DNA of 64,000 bases, from NCBI GenBank assembly GCA_900768135.1, contig CAAGBT010000030.1, positions 8,343 to 72,342 of the forward strand, written 5' to 3'. Origin of the DNA: an uncultured Oscillospiraceae bacterium. GTDB lineage: Bacteria > Bacillota > Clostridia > Oscillospirales > Oscillospiraceae. A model generated the notes under the pieces. That model did no database searches, was not told where the DNA came from, and saw nothing but the letters and a program-made list of their open reading frames with translations. The translations under genes were made by a program, and so were the position numbers. Positions 42,585 to 50,575 of the stretch are shown piece by piece; the first letter of the stretch is position 1; each line of letters begins with the position of its first letter.

Positions 42585-43646
42585 ATGGCCAAGGTGCGCG
42601 GCACGCGCGGATATTCAAGCTACCGCGGGCGCAGAAATGGAAAAAAATGGCTGGCTGCGCTGCTGGCTCTGGTGCTGCTGGCGGCGTGCGGCTTTCTGGC
42701 CACGCAGCGCTATATCGTTTACGAGGCGGACGGCTCGTTCCGCTTTGAACTGCCGTGGAAGCAGCAGAAGCCGGACGATGCGCCGCAGCAGAACGGCGGA
42801 GAAACGGACGGCGCGCCGCACCAGGACTTGGAGATCGTAGTGGAGGCGCCGGAAACGCAGGATACGCGCGCGGTGGAGCTGGACGCATCGATCCTGACCG
42901 GCGGCTGGGAGGCGGCGCTGGAGGGGCTTGACGAGAATACGAACGCTGTAGCCATCCGCCTGAAGGAAGCAAGCGGCCGGCTGCTGTACGACTCGAAGCT
43001 CCAGAGCGCGATCGACTGCGGAGCCGTGGCGGGCGGCAGCGTAGCGCGCAGCGCCATCGAGGCGCTTACGGCGTCTGATTACGATACGATCGCGCGCATC
43101 AGCACCCTGCACGACAGCCTGTACGCCTACGCACACATGACGGACGCCGCCGTCTGCCAGCTGACGGGCTTTGTGTGGTACGATACGAACAGCACTCACT
43201 GGCTCGCACCGGAAAAACAGGGCGCGCGGCAGTATGTGACGGACGTTGTGACGGAATGCGCGGGGCTTGGGTTCGACGAGCTGCTGCTGGATGATTACCA
43301 CTATCCGCGCGACGGGCGCATGAGCCGCATCAAAACCGACGAGCGCACGATGACGCAGCAGGAAGCGCTTGCGCTGCTGGCCGATGATCTCCGCGCGGCG
43401 CTCAAGGCGGCGGATTACAAGGGCAGGCTCTCCATCAGCGTGGACGCGGACATTGTGCTTGCCGGCAGCGAGGAGCGCACGGGCATCGTGATGAGCGAGC
43501 TTGCGGAAAAATTCGACCGCGTGTATGTGCCGGTCACGGCGGAGCAGCTCGAGGCCGTCGCTGAGGCGATGCGCGCCTACGACACGGAATTTGTACCCAT
43601 CGTGAGCGAGGCCATTGAAAGCGGCAGCTATCTGATCGGAAAATAA
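42585..43646 (+). CDS. Membrane-anchored putative glycoside hydrolase (DUF4015-like)
   Basis: The 353-residue protein has a basic N-terminus, one transmembrane segment (residues about 20-42), a Pro/Gln/Gly-rich linker and, from about residue 110, an (alpha/beta)8-like domain. NTNAVAIRLKEASGRLLYDS, AYAHMTDAAVCQLTG and the acidic strand FDELLLDDYHYPRDG resemble the DUF4015 'putative glycosyl hydrolase' family, with DD as possible catalytic acids. The substrate is unknown; a cell-wall sugar is plausible. Start at 42585 after GGCGGGGGAA. Confidence 0.75.
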   Translation: MAKVRGTRGYSSYRGRRNGKKWLAALLALVLLAACGFLATQRYIVYEADGSFRFELPWKQQKPDDAPQQNGGETDGAPHQDLEIVVEAPETQDTRAVELDASILTGGWEAALEGLDENTNAVAIRLKEASGRLLYDSKLQSAIDCGAVAGGSVARSAIEALTASDYDTIARISTLHDSLYAYAHMTDAAVCQLTGFVWYDTNSTHWLAPEKQGARQYVTDVVTECAGLGFDELLLDDYHYPRDGRMSRIKTDERTMTQQEALALLADDLRAALKAADYKGRLSISVDADIVLAGSEERTGIVMSELAEKFDRVYVPVTAEQLEAVAEAMRAYDTEFVPIVSEAIESGSYLIGK

Positions 43647-43682
43647 GAAAAGGGACGTCTCCCAGGGGAGGCGTCCCTTTTC
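43647..43682. terminator. Bidirectional terminator between the hydrolase gene and psuK
   Basis: GAAAAGGGACGTCTCCC pairs with GGGAGGCGTCCCTTTTC (one G-T pair) around AG. It separates two convergent genes. Confidence 0.88.
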
Positions 43683-43719
43683 TATTGCGTGCATGAGAGA
43701 GCGTCCGCGCGCGGAGCGG

Positions 43720-44646
43720 TCAGCGCTTCAGGCGCGCTTCCACCGCCTCGGCGCTCATGCGCGGGTTGATGGTTTCCTCGCTTTCGACCGCAATGGCGGC
43801 CGCCGCCGTACCGGCGGTGGCGCTTGCCGCAAGCGGCCTGTTTCTGAGGAACGACCATACGAGCGCCGCCATCATCGCATCGCCCGCGCCGGTGGCGTTG
43901 CACATTTCGGCCCGGCAGACGGGAACGAGCTGCATTTCGCCCTGCTGTGCGGCAAGCACGCCGTCGCCGCCGAGGGAAATGAACACGCGCGAAAGTCCCT
44001 GCGCAAGCAGCGCCTGCGCCGCCTGACGAAGACTTTTATCGTCCGTGATCTGCACGCCGGAGAGAAGCTCCGCTTCGATGCGGTTGGGCTTGAGCGTATG
44101 GATATGTCCGAGAAGGCCGCGCAGCTTTTCTGCCTTGGCGGTTGACACGGGGTCGGCAAAGAGCGGCGCGGTGCAGTACTCGGCAAGGTAAGCCAGCGAG
44201 GCGCGCGGCAGGTTCGTATCCAGCACAACGGCGGACGCGGCATTCAGAAGCGGCAGCTGCGCGGCAAAATACTCCGGCGTGAGCCGCTCGCAGATCTCCA
44301 TGTCCGCCACGGCAACAGCCATGTCGCCATCGCTGCCGCCAACGAAGACATAGGTGGAGGTGCGGCCGTCCGGCACGCGCAGCGCGTGAGAGAGGCCAAT
44401 GCCGAGCGCAGCGCAGCTTTCCTCCACCTGGGCGGCGCGCGAGTCGCCGCCGAGCGCGGTGAGCAGCTCGACCTGCACGCCCAGCAGGCGCAGGTTGTGC
44501 GCGATATTGCGTCCCACGCCGCCGAGACTCAGCTCGACCTTGCCGGGATTGGAATCTTTGGCGCGCAGGGGCGCGAAGGAATGCGCGCCGATGTCGATAT
44601 TCACGCCGCCGCAGACGGCGGCATAGGGGATGTGCGGATTTTGCAT
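43720..44646 (-). CDS. psuK: PfkB-family kinase, probable pseudouridine kinase
   Basis: The 308-residue protein has the PsuK-type N-terminus (GGVNIDIGAHS, PLRAKDSNPGKVELSLGGVG, RNIAHNLRLLG), HTLKPNRIEAELLSG and the PfkB catalytic signature NATGAGDAMMAAL. These resemble E. coli PsuK (YeiC) more closely than ribokinase. It would phosphorylate pseudouridine before cleavage by PsuG; psuG is not next to it. AAAGGAG precedes the start. It lies 56 bases after the DUF1846 gene on the same strand. Confidence 0.8.
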   Translation of the reverse strand: MQNPHIPYAAVCGGVNIDIGAHSFAPLRAKDSNPGKVELSLGGVGRNIAHNLRLLGVQVELLTALGGDSRAAQVEESCAALGIGLSHALRVPDGRTSTYVFVGGSDGDMAVAVADMEICERLTPEYFAAQLPLLNAASAVVLDTNLPRASLAYLAEYCTAPLFADPVSTAKAEKLRGLLGHIHTLKPNRIEAELLSGVQITDDKSLRQAAQALLAQGLSRVFISLGGDGVLAAQQGEMQLVPVCRAEMCNATGAGDAMMAALVWSFLRNRPLAASATAGTAAAAIAVESEETINPRMSAEAVEARLKR

Positions 44647-44673
44647 GACAGAGGATCTCCTTTGGATGGGAAA

Positions 44674-44697
44674 GGTGCGCGACTCCGGCCGCGCACC
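44674..44697 (-). terminator. Hairpin between the DUF1846 gene and psuK
   Basis: GGTGCGCG and CGCGCACC form a perfect 8-bp stem, with CTTTCCC after it on the minus strand. The weak tail suggests partial termination at most. Confidence 0.45.
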
Positions 44698-44702
44698 GTG
44701 CT

Positions 44703-46187
44703 TTATTTGTGGTAAAGGCGCTTGTATTCGTATTTCGGCTCGCAGCTGACGTGGATGCCGAGCCGCTTGTAGAGCTTGACGTCTTCCTCCGAAATGATGA
44801 CGGAGAAGTGCGCGTCGCAGCCGCGGAGGCTTCCAAGCTGGGCGCGCGCCATGTCGGCGAGCGGATTGGTCAGCGCGGAGATCGCCAGCGCGATGAGTAC
44901 CTCATCGGAGTGCAGGCGGGGGTTGTGATGCCCGAGCGACTGGATCTTGAGCGCGGAGATCGGCTCGATGACCTGGTTGGAGATCAGATCCATGTCCTTT
45001 CGGATGCCCGCCATCGCCTTGAGCGCGTTGAGCAGCAGCGCCGCCGAGGCGCCAAGCAGAGACGAGGTCTTGCCGGTGATGACGCGGCCGTCCGGCAGGA
45101 TCATCGCGCCGGCGGGCGCGCCGGTCTCCTCTGCCTTTTGCAGCGAGGCGGCCACGGCGGGACACAGCGCGGGCGTGACCTCTGCCTGCTGCATCACCAG
45201 CTCCAGCTTGCGCAGCGGACGCTCGTCGGCAGTGCCGCGCGCGGCGTCCACCTGCGCGGCGTAGTAGCGCCGCAGGATCTCCATGCGCGACGCCTGGCGG
45301 CAGACGTCGTCGTCAATGATGCAGTTGCCCGCCATGTTTACGCCCATGTCGGTGGGGGACTGGTAGGGGCATTTGCCGGAGATGCGCTCGAAAATCGCGC
45401 GCAGAACGGGGAAGATCTCCACGTCGCGGTTATAGTTGACGGTCGTTTTGCCGTAGGCCTCGAGGTGGAACGGGTCGATCATGTTCACATCGTCAAGGTC
45501 GGCGGTCGCCGCTTCATAGGCGAGGTTCACCGGGTGCTTGAGCGGCAGGTTCCAGATGGGGAAGGTCTCGAACTTGGCGTAGCCCGCGCTCACGCCGTGC
45601 TTGTGCTCGTGGTAAAGCTGGGAAAGGCAGGTGGCCATCTTGCCGCTGCCGGGACCGGGCGCGGTGACAACAATGAGCGAATGCGAGGTTTCGATATAGT
45701 CGTTGCGGCCGAAGCCGTCGTCGCTCACGATGTGCGCCACGTCGGAGGGATAGCCTGCAATGGGGTAGTGGCGGTAATTGCGCACGCCCAGTGCGTTGAG
45801 CCGCTTGATAAAGGCGTCCGCCGCGCTTTGCCCGGCGTACTGCGTGATGCACACGCCGCCGACATACAGCCCCAGCGAACGGAAAGCGTCGATCAGGCGG
45901 AGGCAGTCGTCATCGTAGGTAATGCCGAGGTCGCCGCGCACCTTGTTCTTTTCAATGTCGCCGGCGTTGACGGCGATGACGATCTCCACATCGTCGCGCA
46001 GCTGCTGGAGCATGCGGATCTTGCTGTCGGGCTGGAAGCCGGGCAGTACGCGTGAGGCGTGGTAATCGTCGAACAGCTTGCCGCCGAATTCCAGATACAG
46101 CTTGCCGCCGAACTGGCCGATCCGCTCGCGGATGTGCGCAGACTGCATGGAAAGATATCTGTCATTATCAAAGCCGGTTTTGCCCAT
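44703..46187 (-). CDS. DUF1846 family protein
   Basis: The 494-residue protein matches the DUF1846 family over its full length: KLYLEFGGKLFDDYHASRVL near the start, then ITQYAGQ, the glycine-rich loop TAPGPGSGKMATCLSQLYHE at residue about 175 and DVNMIDPFHLEAYG. Structures of family members exist but no function is established; the GPGSGK loop looks like a phosphate-binding loop. Its own promoter lies upstream. I cannot assign a role. Confidence 0.88.
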   Translation of the reverse strand: MGKTGFDNDRYLSMQSAHIRERIGQFGGKLYLEFGGKLFDDYHASRVLPGFQPDSKIRMLQQLRDDVEIVIAVNAGDIEKNKVRGDLGITYDDDCLRLIDAFRSLGLYVGGVCITQYAGQSAADAFIKRLNALGVRNYRHYPIAGYPSDVAHIVSDDGFGRNDYIETSHSLIVVTAPGPGSGKMATCLSQLYHEHKHGVSAGYAKFETFPIWNLPLKHPVNLAYEAATADLDDVNMIDPFHLEAYGKTTVNYNRDVEIFPVLRAIFERISGKCPYQSPTDMGVNMAGNCIIDDDVCRQASRMEILRRYYAAQVDAARGTADERPLRKLELVMQQAEVTPALCPAVAASLQKAEETGAPAGAMILPDGRVITGKTSSLLGASAALLLNALKAMAGIRKDMDLISNQVIEPISALKIQSLGHHNPRLHSDEVLIALAISALTNPLADMARAQLGSLRGCDAHFSVIISEEDVKLYKRLGIHVSCEPKYEYKRLYHK

Positions 46188-46226
46188 TGGAGTGCCTCCC
46201 TGTTCTCACAACACAAATATGGGTTT

Positions 46227-46255
46227 ATTATATAGAAACAGCGTGCGCTTGACAA
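46227..46255 (-). promoter_or_regulatory. Promoter of the DUF1846 gene
   Basis: On the minus strand TTGTCA and TATAAT are separated by 17 bases, about 40 bases before the start codon. Confidence 0.7.
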
Positions 46256-46393
46256 GAAAAGCACGCGCCGAAATTTGACTGAAAAAGCGGGAAGAATTTC
46301 TGCTATTTTCCCTCTTTACTTTTCGGCGCACACGGCGTATGCTATAAATAGTCACTCTTGTACGCAAATTTTGCGCTTCTTTGCAAAAAGGGC

Positions 46394-46423
46394 TTGACAA
46401 CGCAGGGGAGAGTATAGTAATAT
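46394..46423 (+). promoter_or_regulatory. Promoter of the tRNA-Val gene
   Basis: A perfect TTGACA is followed after 18 bases by TAATAT; the predicted start is a few bases before the tRNA 5' end. Confidence 0.65.
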
Positions 46424-46438
46424 ATTACTGTTCGGTTC

Positions 46439-46514
46439 GCGCGGTTAGCTCAGCTGGTAGAGCACATGCTTGACGTGCATGGGGTCACAGGTTCGAGTCC
46501 TGTACCGCGCACCA
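46439..46514 (+). tRNA. tRNA-Val (anticodon GAC)
   Basis: The 76-base cloverleaf has acceptor arms GCGCGGT and ACCGCGC, discriminator A and an encoded CCA. The D-loop reads AGCTCAGCTGGTAGAGC, the anticodon stem CATGC/GCATG encloses TTGACGT with anticodon GAC, and the T-arm is ACAGG-TTCGAGT-CCTGT. It decodes GUC/GUU valine codons. It is a single-gene unit with its own promoter and terminator. Confidence 0.98.
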
Positions 46515-46517
46515 GAG

Positions 46518-46554
46518 AAAAAGCCTTGAAACTCAGTAGTTTCAAGGCTTTTTT
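46518..46554 (+). terminator. Terminator after tRNA-Val
   Basis: AAGCCTTGAAAC pairs with GTTTCAAGGCTT around TCAGTA, followed by TTTT. The gap from here to 46631 shows only a T-rich stretch and no gene. Confidence 0.9.
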
Positions 46555-46631
46555 GCTGCCCTGAAAGGGCTTTTTGTTCCACGTTTGCTCCACGATGCCT
46601 TTTTCTTTCTGAAATCGACCGGGAGCGCTCT

Positions 46632-47402
46632 TTATGGAATACGGAACAGCCGCCTGCCGTTTTCGGCAGTGACGCGGACGATCTCCCCGGCAGCCATCCC
46701 GCGCAGCTCGGCAAGCTTTTCTGCAACGTAATGGAGATTGCGCGAGTCGTTGCGCGTGCCGCGCATGGGGACGGGGGCCATGTACGGGCTGTCGGTTTCG
46801 AGCAGGATCCTGTCAAGCGGGACGATCTTCGCGACCTCGACGGTCTTCTTCGCGTTCCTGTAGGTCAGTGGGCCGTCGAAGCCCAGGTACCAGCCAAGGC
46901 GCAAAAGCTCCTGCGCGGTCTCCACGCTGCCGGAATAGCAGTGAAATACGCCGCGCACTTCGGGAAATTCCCGCACGATGGCAAGACAGTCGGCGTGCGC
47001 ATCGCGGTCGTGTACGATGACGGGGAGCTGAAGCTCCCGCGCCAGCGCCATCTGATCGCGGAAGACCTCCTGCTGAAGCTCACGCGGCGGGTTCTGCTCC
47101 CAGTAGTAATCCAGCCCGATCTCGCCGATGGCGGCGACCTTCGGACTGTTCGCCCACGCGCGCAGCACATCGAGGCTTTCGCGCGTGTAGGGCGCGCAGT
47201 TTTCCGGGTGCCAGCCGACGGCGGCGTAGACGTGGGGATACTGTTCCGCGATCTCCACCGCTCGGCGCGACGTTTCGAGGTCGCAGCCGGGATCGACGAT
47301 CAGCCCCACGCCGTTTTCCGGCATGGAAGCGAGCAATTCCTCGCGGTCGGCGTCGAACGCCTCGTCGTCATAATGGGCGTGGGTGTCAAAAATCAGATTC
47401 AT
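46632..47402 (-). CDS. TatD family metal-dependent hydrolase
   Basis: The 256-residue protein has the TatD pattern: FDTHAHYDDEAFD, AAVGWHPEN, IGEIGLDYYW, VIVHDRDAHAD, GVFHCYSGS and LLETDSPYMAPVPMRG. These residues bind two metals. Family members act as 3'-5' DNases or D-aminoacyl-tRNA deacylase-like hydrolases. It follows metG, the common bacterial order, but a strong terminator lies between the two. AGAAGGAG precedes the start. Confidence 0.93.
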   Translation of the reverse strand: MNLIFDTHAHYDDEAFDADREELLASMPENGVGLIVDPGCDLETSRRAVEIAEQYPHVYAAVGWHPENCAPYTRESLDVLRAWANSPKVAAIGEIGLDYYWEQNPPRELQQEVFRDQMALARELQLPVIVHDRDAHADCLAIVREFPEVRGVFHCYSGSVETAQELLRLGWYLGFDGPLTYRNAKKTVEVAKIVPLDRILLETDSPYMAPVPMRGTRNDSRNLHYVAEKLAELRGMAAGEIVRVTAENGRRLFRIP

Positions 47403-47416
47403 GTTGTCTCCTTCTG

Positions 47417-47446
47417 AAAAAGAGGGCCGGAGACCGGCCCTCTTTT
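47417..47446 (-). terminator. Terminator between metG and tatD
   Basis: On the minus strand AAAAGAGGGCCGG pairs with CCGGCCCTCTTTTT around TCT. It ends only about 15 bases before the tatD start and directly before its Shine-Dalgarno site, so tatD must be read by read-through or by an unseen promoter. Confidence 0.85.
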
Positions 47447-47455
47447 CGTTGCAAT

Positions 47456-49420
47456 TTAGCAGAGCTTTGCGCCCGCGGGAATCTTATCATCCACCATGAT
47501 GAGGTTGAGGATCTCCTCGCCCTTCTCGGTGTGGACGGCAGAGAGCAGCATGCCGCAGCTCTCAAGACCCATCATCTTGCGCGGGGGCAGGTTGACGATG
47601 GCGACGAGCGTCTTGCCGACGAGGTCTTCAGGCTGATACCACTTGTGGATGCCGGAGAGAATCTGGCGGTCGGCGCCGGTGCCGTCGTCAAGCGTGAAGC
47701 GCAGGAGCTTGTCGCTCTTCTTCACGGCCTCGCAGGCCTTGACCTTGACGGCGCGGAAGTCGGACTTGCAGAACGTGTCGAAATCGACCTTTTCCTCCGT
47801 CATCGGCTCAAGCTCCAGCGCGGGGAGCGCAGCCTTCTTCTGCGCCTCCTGGATGGCGTCCAGCTCTTCAAGCGCCTTTTCCAGGTCGATGCGCGGGAAG
47901 ATGGCTTCGCCCTTATGGACGGTGGCGGTAGCACTCAGGCTGCTCCACTGCGCGGCGCTCTCCCAGCTGCGGCAGCACGCGCACGCGCCGATCTGATCAA
48001 AGATCTTCTCGCAGGAATCGGGCATGAACGGCGTGAGCAGCACCGTGCAGATGCGGATGCTCTCGAGCAGGTTGTACATGACGGAGGCAAGGCGGGGCTT
48101 GTTGGCCTCGTCCTTGGCAAGCGCCCAGGGCGCGGTCTCGTCGATATACTTGTTGGCGCGCTGGATGCACTTGAAGACCAGCTCGAGCGCGTTCTGGAAC
48201 TGAAACTTCTCCATCTCGGCTTCGTATTTGCCGCGCAGGGCGGAGAGCAGAGAGATGAGTTCGTCGTCGAGCGCATCGGCCTGGCGGTCCTCCGGCAGCG
48301 TGCCGCCGAAATACTTTTCGACCATCGCCGTTGTGCGGGAGACGAGGTTGCCGAGGTCGTTGGCAAGATCGACGTTGATGGTGTTGATGAGCAGCTCATT
48401 GGAGAAGTTGCCGTCTGAGCCGAACGGGAACGTGCGCAGCAGGAAGAAGCGCAGCGCGTCCACGCCGAACATCTCCGCAAGGACGTAGGGATCGACGACG
48501 TTGCCCTTGGATTTGCTCATCTTGCCGCCGTCCAGCAGCAGCCAGCCGTGGCCGTAGACGTGCTTGGGAAGCGGCATGCCCATGCTCATGAGCATCGCCG
48601 GCCAGATGATGGAGTGGAAGCGGACGATCTCCTTGCCGACAAAGTGGACGTCGGCGGGCCAGAATTTGTCGTAGTCGTCGTACTTTTCGTTCATAAAGCC
48701 GAGCGCCGTGCAGTAGTTGAACAGCGCGTCCACCCAGACGTAGACAACGTGGCCGGGGTCAAAGTCCACGGGGATGCCCCAGGTGAAGCTCGTGCGGGAG
48801 ACGCACAGATCCTCCAGACCGGGCTTGATGAAGTTGTTTACCATCTCGTTCACGCGGGAGCGCGGCTGGAGAAAATCCGTGTCCTCCAGCAGGTGCTGCA
48901 CACGGTCGGCGTACTTGGACAGGCGGAAGAAGTAAGCCTCCTCCTCGGCGTCCGTCACCTCGCGCCCGCAGTCGGGACATTTGCCGTCTACAAGCTGGCT
49001 CTCGGTCCAGAAGCTCTCGCAGGGCTTGCAGTACTTGCCCTTGTAAGTCCCCTTGTAGATGTCGCCGTTGTCGTGCATCTTCTTGAAGATCTTCTGGATG
49101 GCCTCGACATGGTAGTCGTCCGTCGTGCGGATGAAGCGGTCGTTTGAAATATTCATCAGCTTCCACAGGTCGAGAATGCCCTTTTCGCCGCAGACGATAT
49201 TGTCCACGAACTGCTGCGGGGTTACGCCCGCGGCCGCGGCCTTGTCCTCAATCTTCTGGCCGTGTTCGTCGGTGCCAGTCAGGAACATGACGTCGTAGCC
49301 CGTCAGGCGCTTGTAGCGCGCCATCGCGTCGGTCGCCACGGTGCAGTAGGTGTGGCCGATGTGGAGCTTGTCGGAGGGGTAGTAGATGGGAGTTGTAATA
49401 TAGAATTTCTTCTTGTCCAT
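47456..49420 (-). CDS. metG: Methionyl-tRNA synthetase
   Basis: The 654-residue protein has the class I motifs HIGH (KLHIGHTYCT) and KMSKS (GGKMSKSKGN), a zinc knuckle (CKPCESF, CPDC), an alpha-helical anticodon domain and a C-terminal EMAP/Trbp111-like tRNA-binding OB fold (VDFDTFCKSDFRAVKVKACE to the end). It charges initiator and elongator tRNA-Met. GAGGAAAACACC precedes the start. No T-box leader is visible upstream. Confidence 0.97.
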   Translation of the reverse strand: MDKKKFYITTPIYYPSDKLHIGHTYCTVATDAMARYKRLTGYDVMFLTGTDEHGQKIEDKAAAAGVTPQQFVDNIVCGEKGILDLWKLMNISNDRFIRTTDDYHVEAIQKIFKKMHDNGDIYKGTYKGKYCKPCESFWTESQLVDGKCPDCGREVTDAEEEAYFFRLSKYADRVQHLLEDTDFLQPRSRVNEMVNNFIKPGLEDLCVSRTSFTWGIPVDFDPGHVVYVWVDALFNYCTALGFMNEKYDDYDKFWPADVHFVGKEIVRFHSIIWPAMLMSMGMPLPKHVYGHGWLLLDGGKMSKSKGNVVDPYVLAEMFGVDALRFFLLRTFPFGSDGNFSNELLINTINVDLANDLGNLVSRTTAMVEKYFGGTLPEDRQADALDDELISLLSALRGKYEAEMEKFQFQNALELVFKCIQRANKYIDETAPWALAKDEANKPRLASVMYNLLESIRICTVLLTPFMPDSCEKIFDQIGACACCRSWESAAQWSSLSATATVHKGEAIFPRIDLEKALEELDAIQEAQKKAALPALELEPMTEEKVDFDTFCKSDFRAVKVKACEAVKKSDKLLRFTLDDGTGADRQILSGIHKWYQPEDLVGKTLVAIVNLPPRKMMGLESCGMLLSAVHTEKGEEILNLIMVDDKIPAGAKLC

Positions 49421-49475
49421 AGGTGTTTTCCTCTTTTCTGTCCGCGCCGAATGAAAGCGGGGCGTAATTAGTTAC

Positions 49476-49505
49476 AGTTTACCACCGAAAGGGCGGCATT
49501 TGCAA
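49476..49505 (-). promoter_or_regulatory. Promoter of metG
   Basis: On the minus strand TTGCAA and TAAACT are separated by 18 bases, about 55 bases before the start codon. Confidence 0.55.
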
Positions 49506-49522
49506 GGTCTTATCAATAATTC

Positions 49523-49714
49523 CCGTCCGCAGACGGAAAAGGCATCGCAGATTTTGCCGCCCGCAGGCGGCAAATGATTTTGATCGTAATTTGTCGCGAC
49601 ATGCGCGTGACAAATTACTCTTTGCGCGGAGCGCGTGTCGCAGCCGCCCTGTGGGCGGCAAGGCACGAAGCGCAGCGAAACTCCCTCAAACAAGTGACAG
49701 TGTCACTTGTTTGA
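49523..49714. repeat. Cluster of five perfect inverted repeats between metG and dCMP deaminase gene
   Basis: In 192 bases there are five exact palindromic stems. CCGTC/GACGG lies at 49523-49536 and TTTGCCGCC/GGCGGCAAA at 49553-49574, both with loop CGCA. GTAATTTGTC/GACAAATTAC lies at 49586-49618, GCCGCCC/GGGCGGC at 49643-49659 and TCAAACAAGTGACA/TGTCACTTGTTTGA at 49686-49714. No gene is convincing here. The last stem follows the dCMP deaminase stop and may terminate it; the rest look like an intergenic repeat element or a small non-autonomous mobile element. Confidence 0.7.
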
Positions 49715-49715
49715 A

Positions 49716-50186
49716 TTATAGTGAATCGTCCTCGTCGATCCACTTCTGCACGGGGATGATATCATAATCCTCCTCTGTCCGGCGCACGATCACCTCGTCC
49801 AGACCCGCGTTGATGATCATGCGGCGGCACATGGGGCAGCTCGTCGCATCGTGCAGCAGCGCGCCGGAGCGCGCGTCGCGCCCGACAAGGTAAATGGACG
49901 CGCCCACCATGTCGCGCCGTGAAGCGGAGATGATGGCGTTCGCCTCGGCGTGGACGCTGCGGCAAAGCTCGTAGCGCTCGCCGCGCGGCACCTTAAGCTG
50001 CTCGCGCGTACAGAAGCCGAGATCGACGCAGTTGCTGCGCCCGCGCGGCGCGCCGTTATAGCCCGTGGAGATGATCTCGTCGTTTTTCACGATGATCGCG
50101 CCGTAGACGCGGCGCAGGCAGGTCGCGCGCTCGAGTACCGTCTGCGCGATGTCAAGATAGTAATTCCGCTTGCTGACACGCTCCAT
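49716..50186 (-). CDS. dCMP deaminase family protein (ComEB-like)
   Basis: The 156-residue zinc enzyme has the cytidine/deoxycytidylate deaminase motif: HAEANAI with catalytic glutamate and SCPMCRRMIINAG (PCxxC type). It starts MERVSKRNYYLDIAQTVLERA and has GYNGAPRG, both typical of ComEB. It converts dCMP to dUMP for dTTP synthesis. A perfect AAGGAGG precedes the start. With tdk two genes away, this end of the operon serves pyrimidine deoxynucleotide metabolism. Confidence 0.92.
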   Translation of the reverse strand: MERVSKRNYYLDIAQTVLERATCLRRVYGAIIVKNDEIISTGYNGAPRGRSNCVDLGFCTREQLKVPRGERYELCRSVHAEANAIISASRRDMVGASIYLVGRDARSGALLHDATSCPMCRRMIINAGLDEVIVRRTEEDYDIIPVQKWIDEDDSL

Positions 50187-50229
50187 ATCGAATCCTCCTT
50201 GTAATGATGGAAAAGAATATTATAAAATG

Positions 50230-50574
50230 TTATCGGAATTCGTGTTCACAGTAGGGGCAACGGCCGTAGTCAAAGTCGATGACCGCGCCGCAGACGGGAC
50301 ATTTTTTGCGCGGCAGGCCGCCCGGCGCATCGGGCGGGAGATAGCCGGAGCCGATCTCCGCCTCGTCTGCCGTGCCGGCGAATTTGTCGCTGCCGGGCTG
50401 AAAGAATTCGAGCTTTCCGCACCTGGGGCAGGCGTAAATTTCAATCTCCATCGCGCCCGCGAAGAGATTCGGCAGGTCGCCGAGTACCCAGCCGGTCTGA
50501 CCGAGCTGAAATTTCTCGCGCTTGATAAAGCGCATTCCCGCGCCGCAGCGCAGGCAGCTGAGCTGGTTTGCCAT
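50230..50574 (-). CDS. Small zinc-ribbon protein
   Basis: The 114-residue protein has paired cysteine knuckles: CLRC near residue 7, CPRC near residue 52, CPVC near residue 92 and CPYC near residue 107. The first two and last two probably form two zinc ribbons. It matches no function that I recognise. The start at 50574 is 1 base after the stop of the upstream radical SAM gene, whose last codons supply the Shine-Dalgarno AGGGGG, so the two are probably translated together. Confidence 0.75.
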   Translation of the reverse strand: MANQLSCLRCGAGMRFIKREKFQLGQTGWVLGDLPNLFAGAMEIEIYACPRCGKLEFFQPGSDKFAGTADEAEIGSGYLPPDAPGGLPRKKCPVCGAVIDFDYGRCPYCEHEFR

Positions 50575-50575
50575 C

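Noticed and set aside
43720..44646. Ribokinase
   Set aside because: The DSNPGKVELSLGGVGRN-type N-terminus and HTLKPNRIEAELLSG fit pseudouridine kinase better; no ribose operon is present.
49421..49522. T-box riboswitch before metG
   Set aside because: No T-box consensus, specifier stem or antiterminator could be found in the leader.
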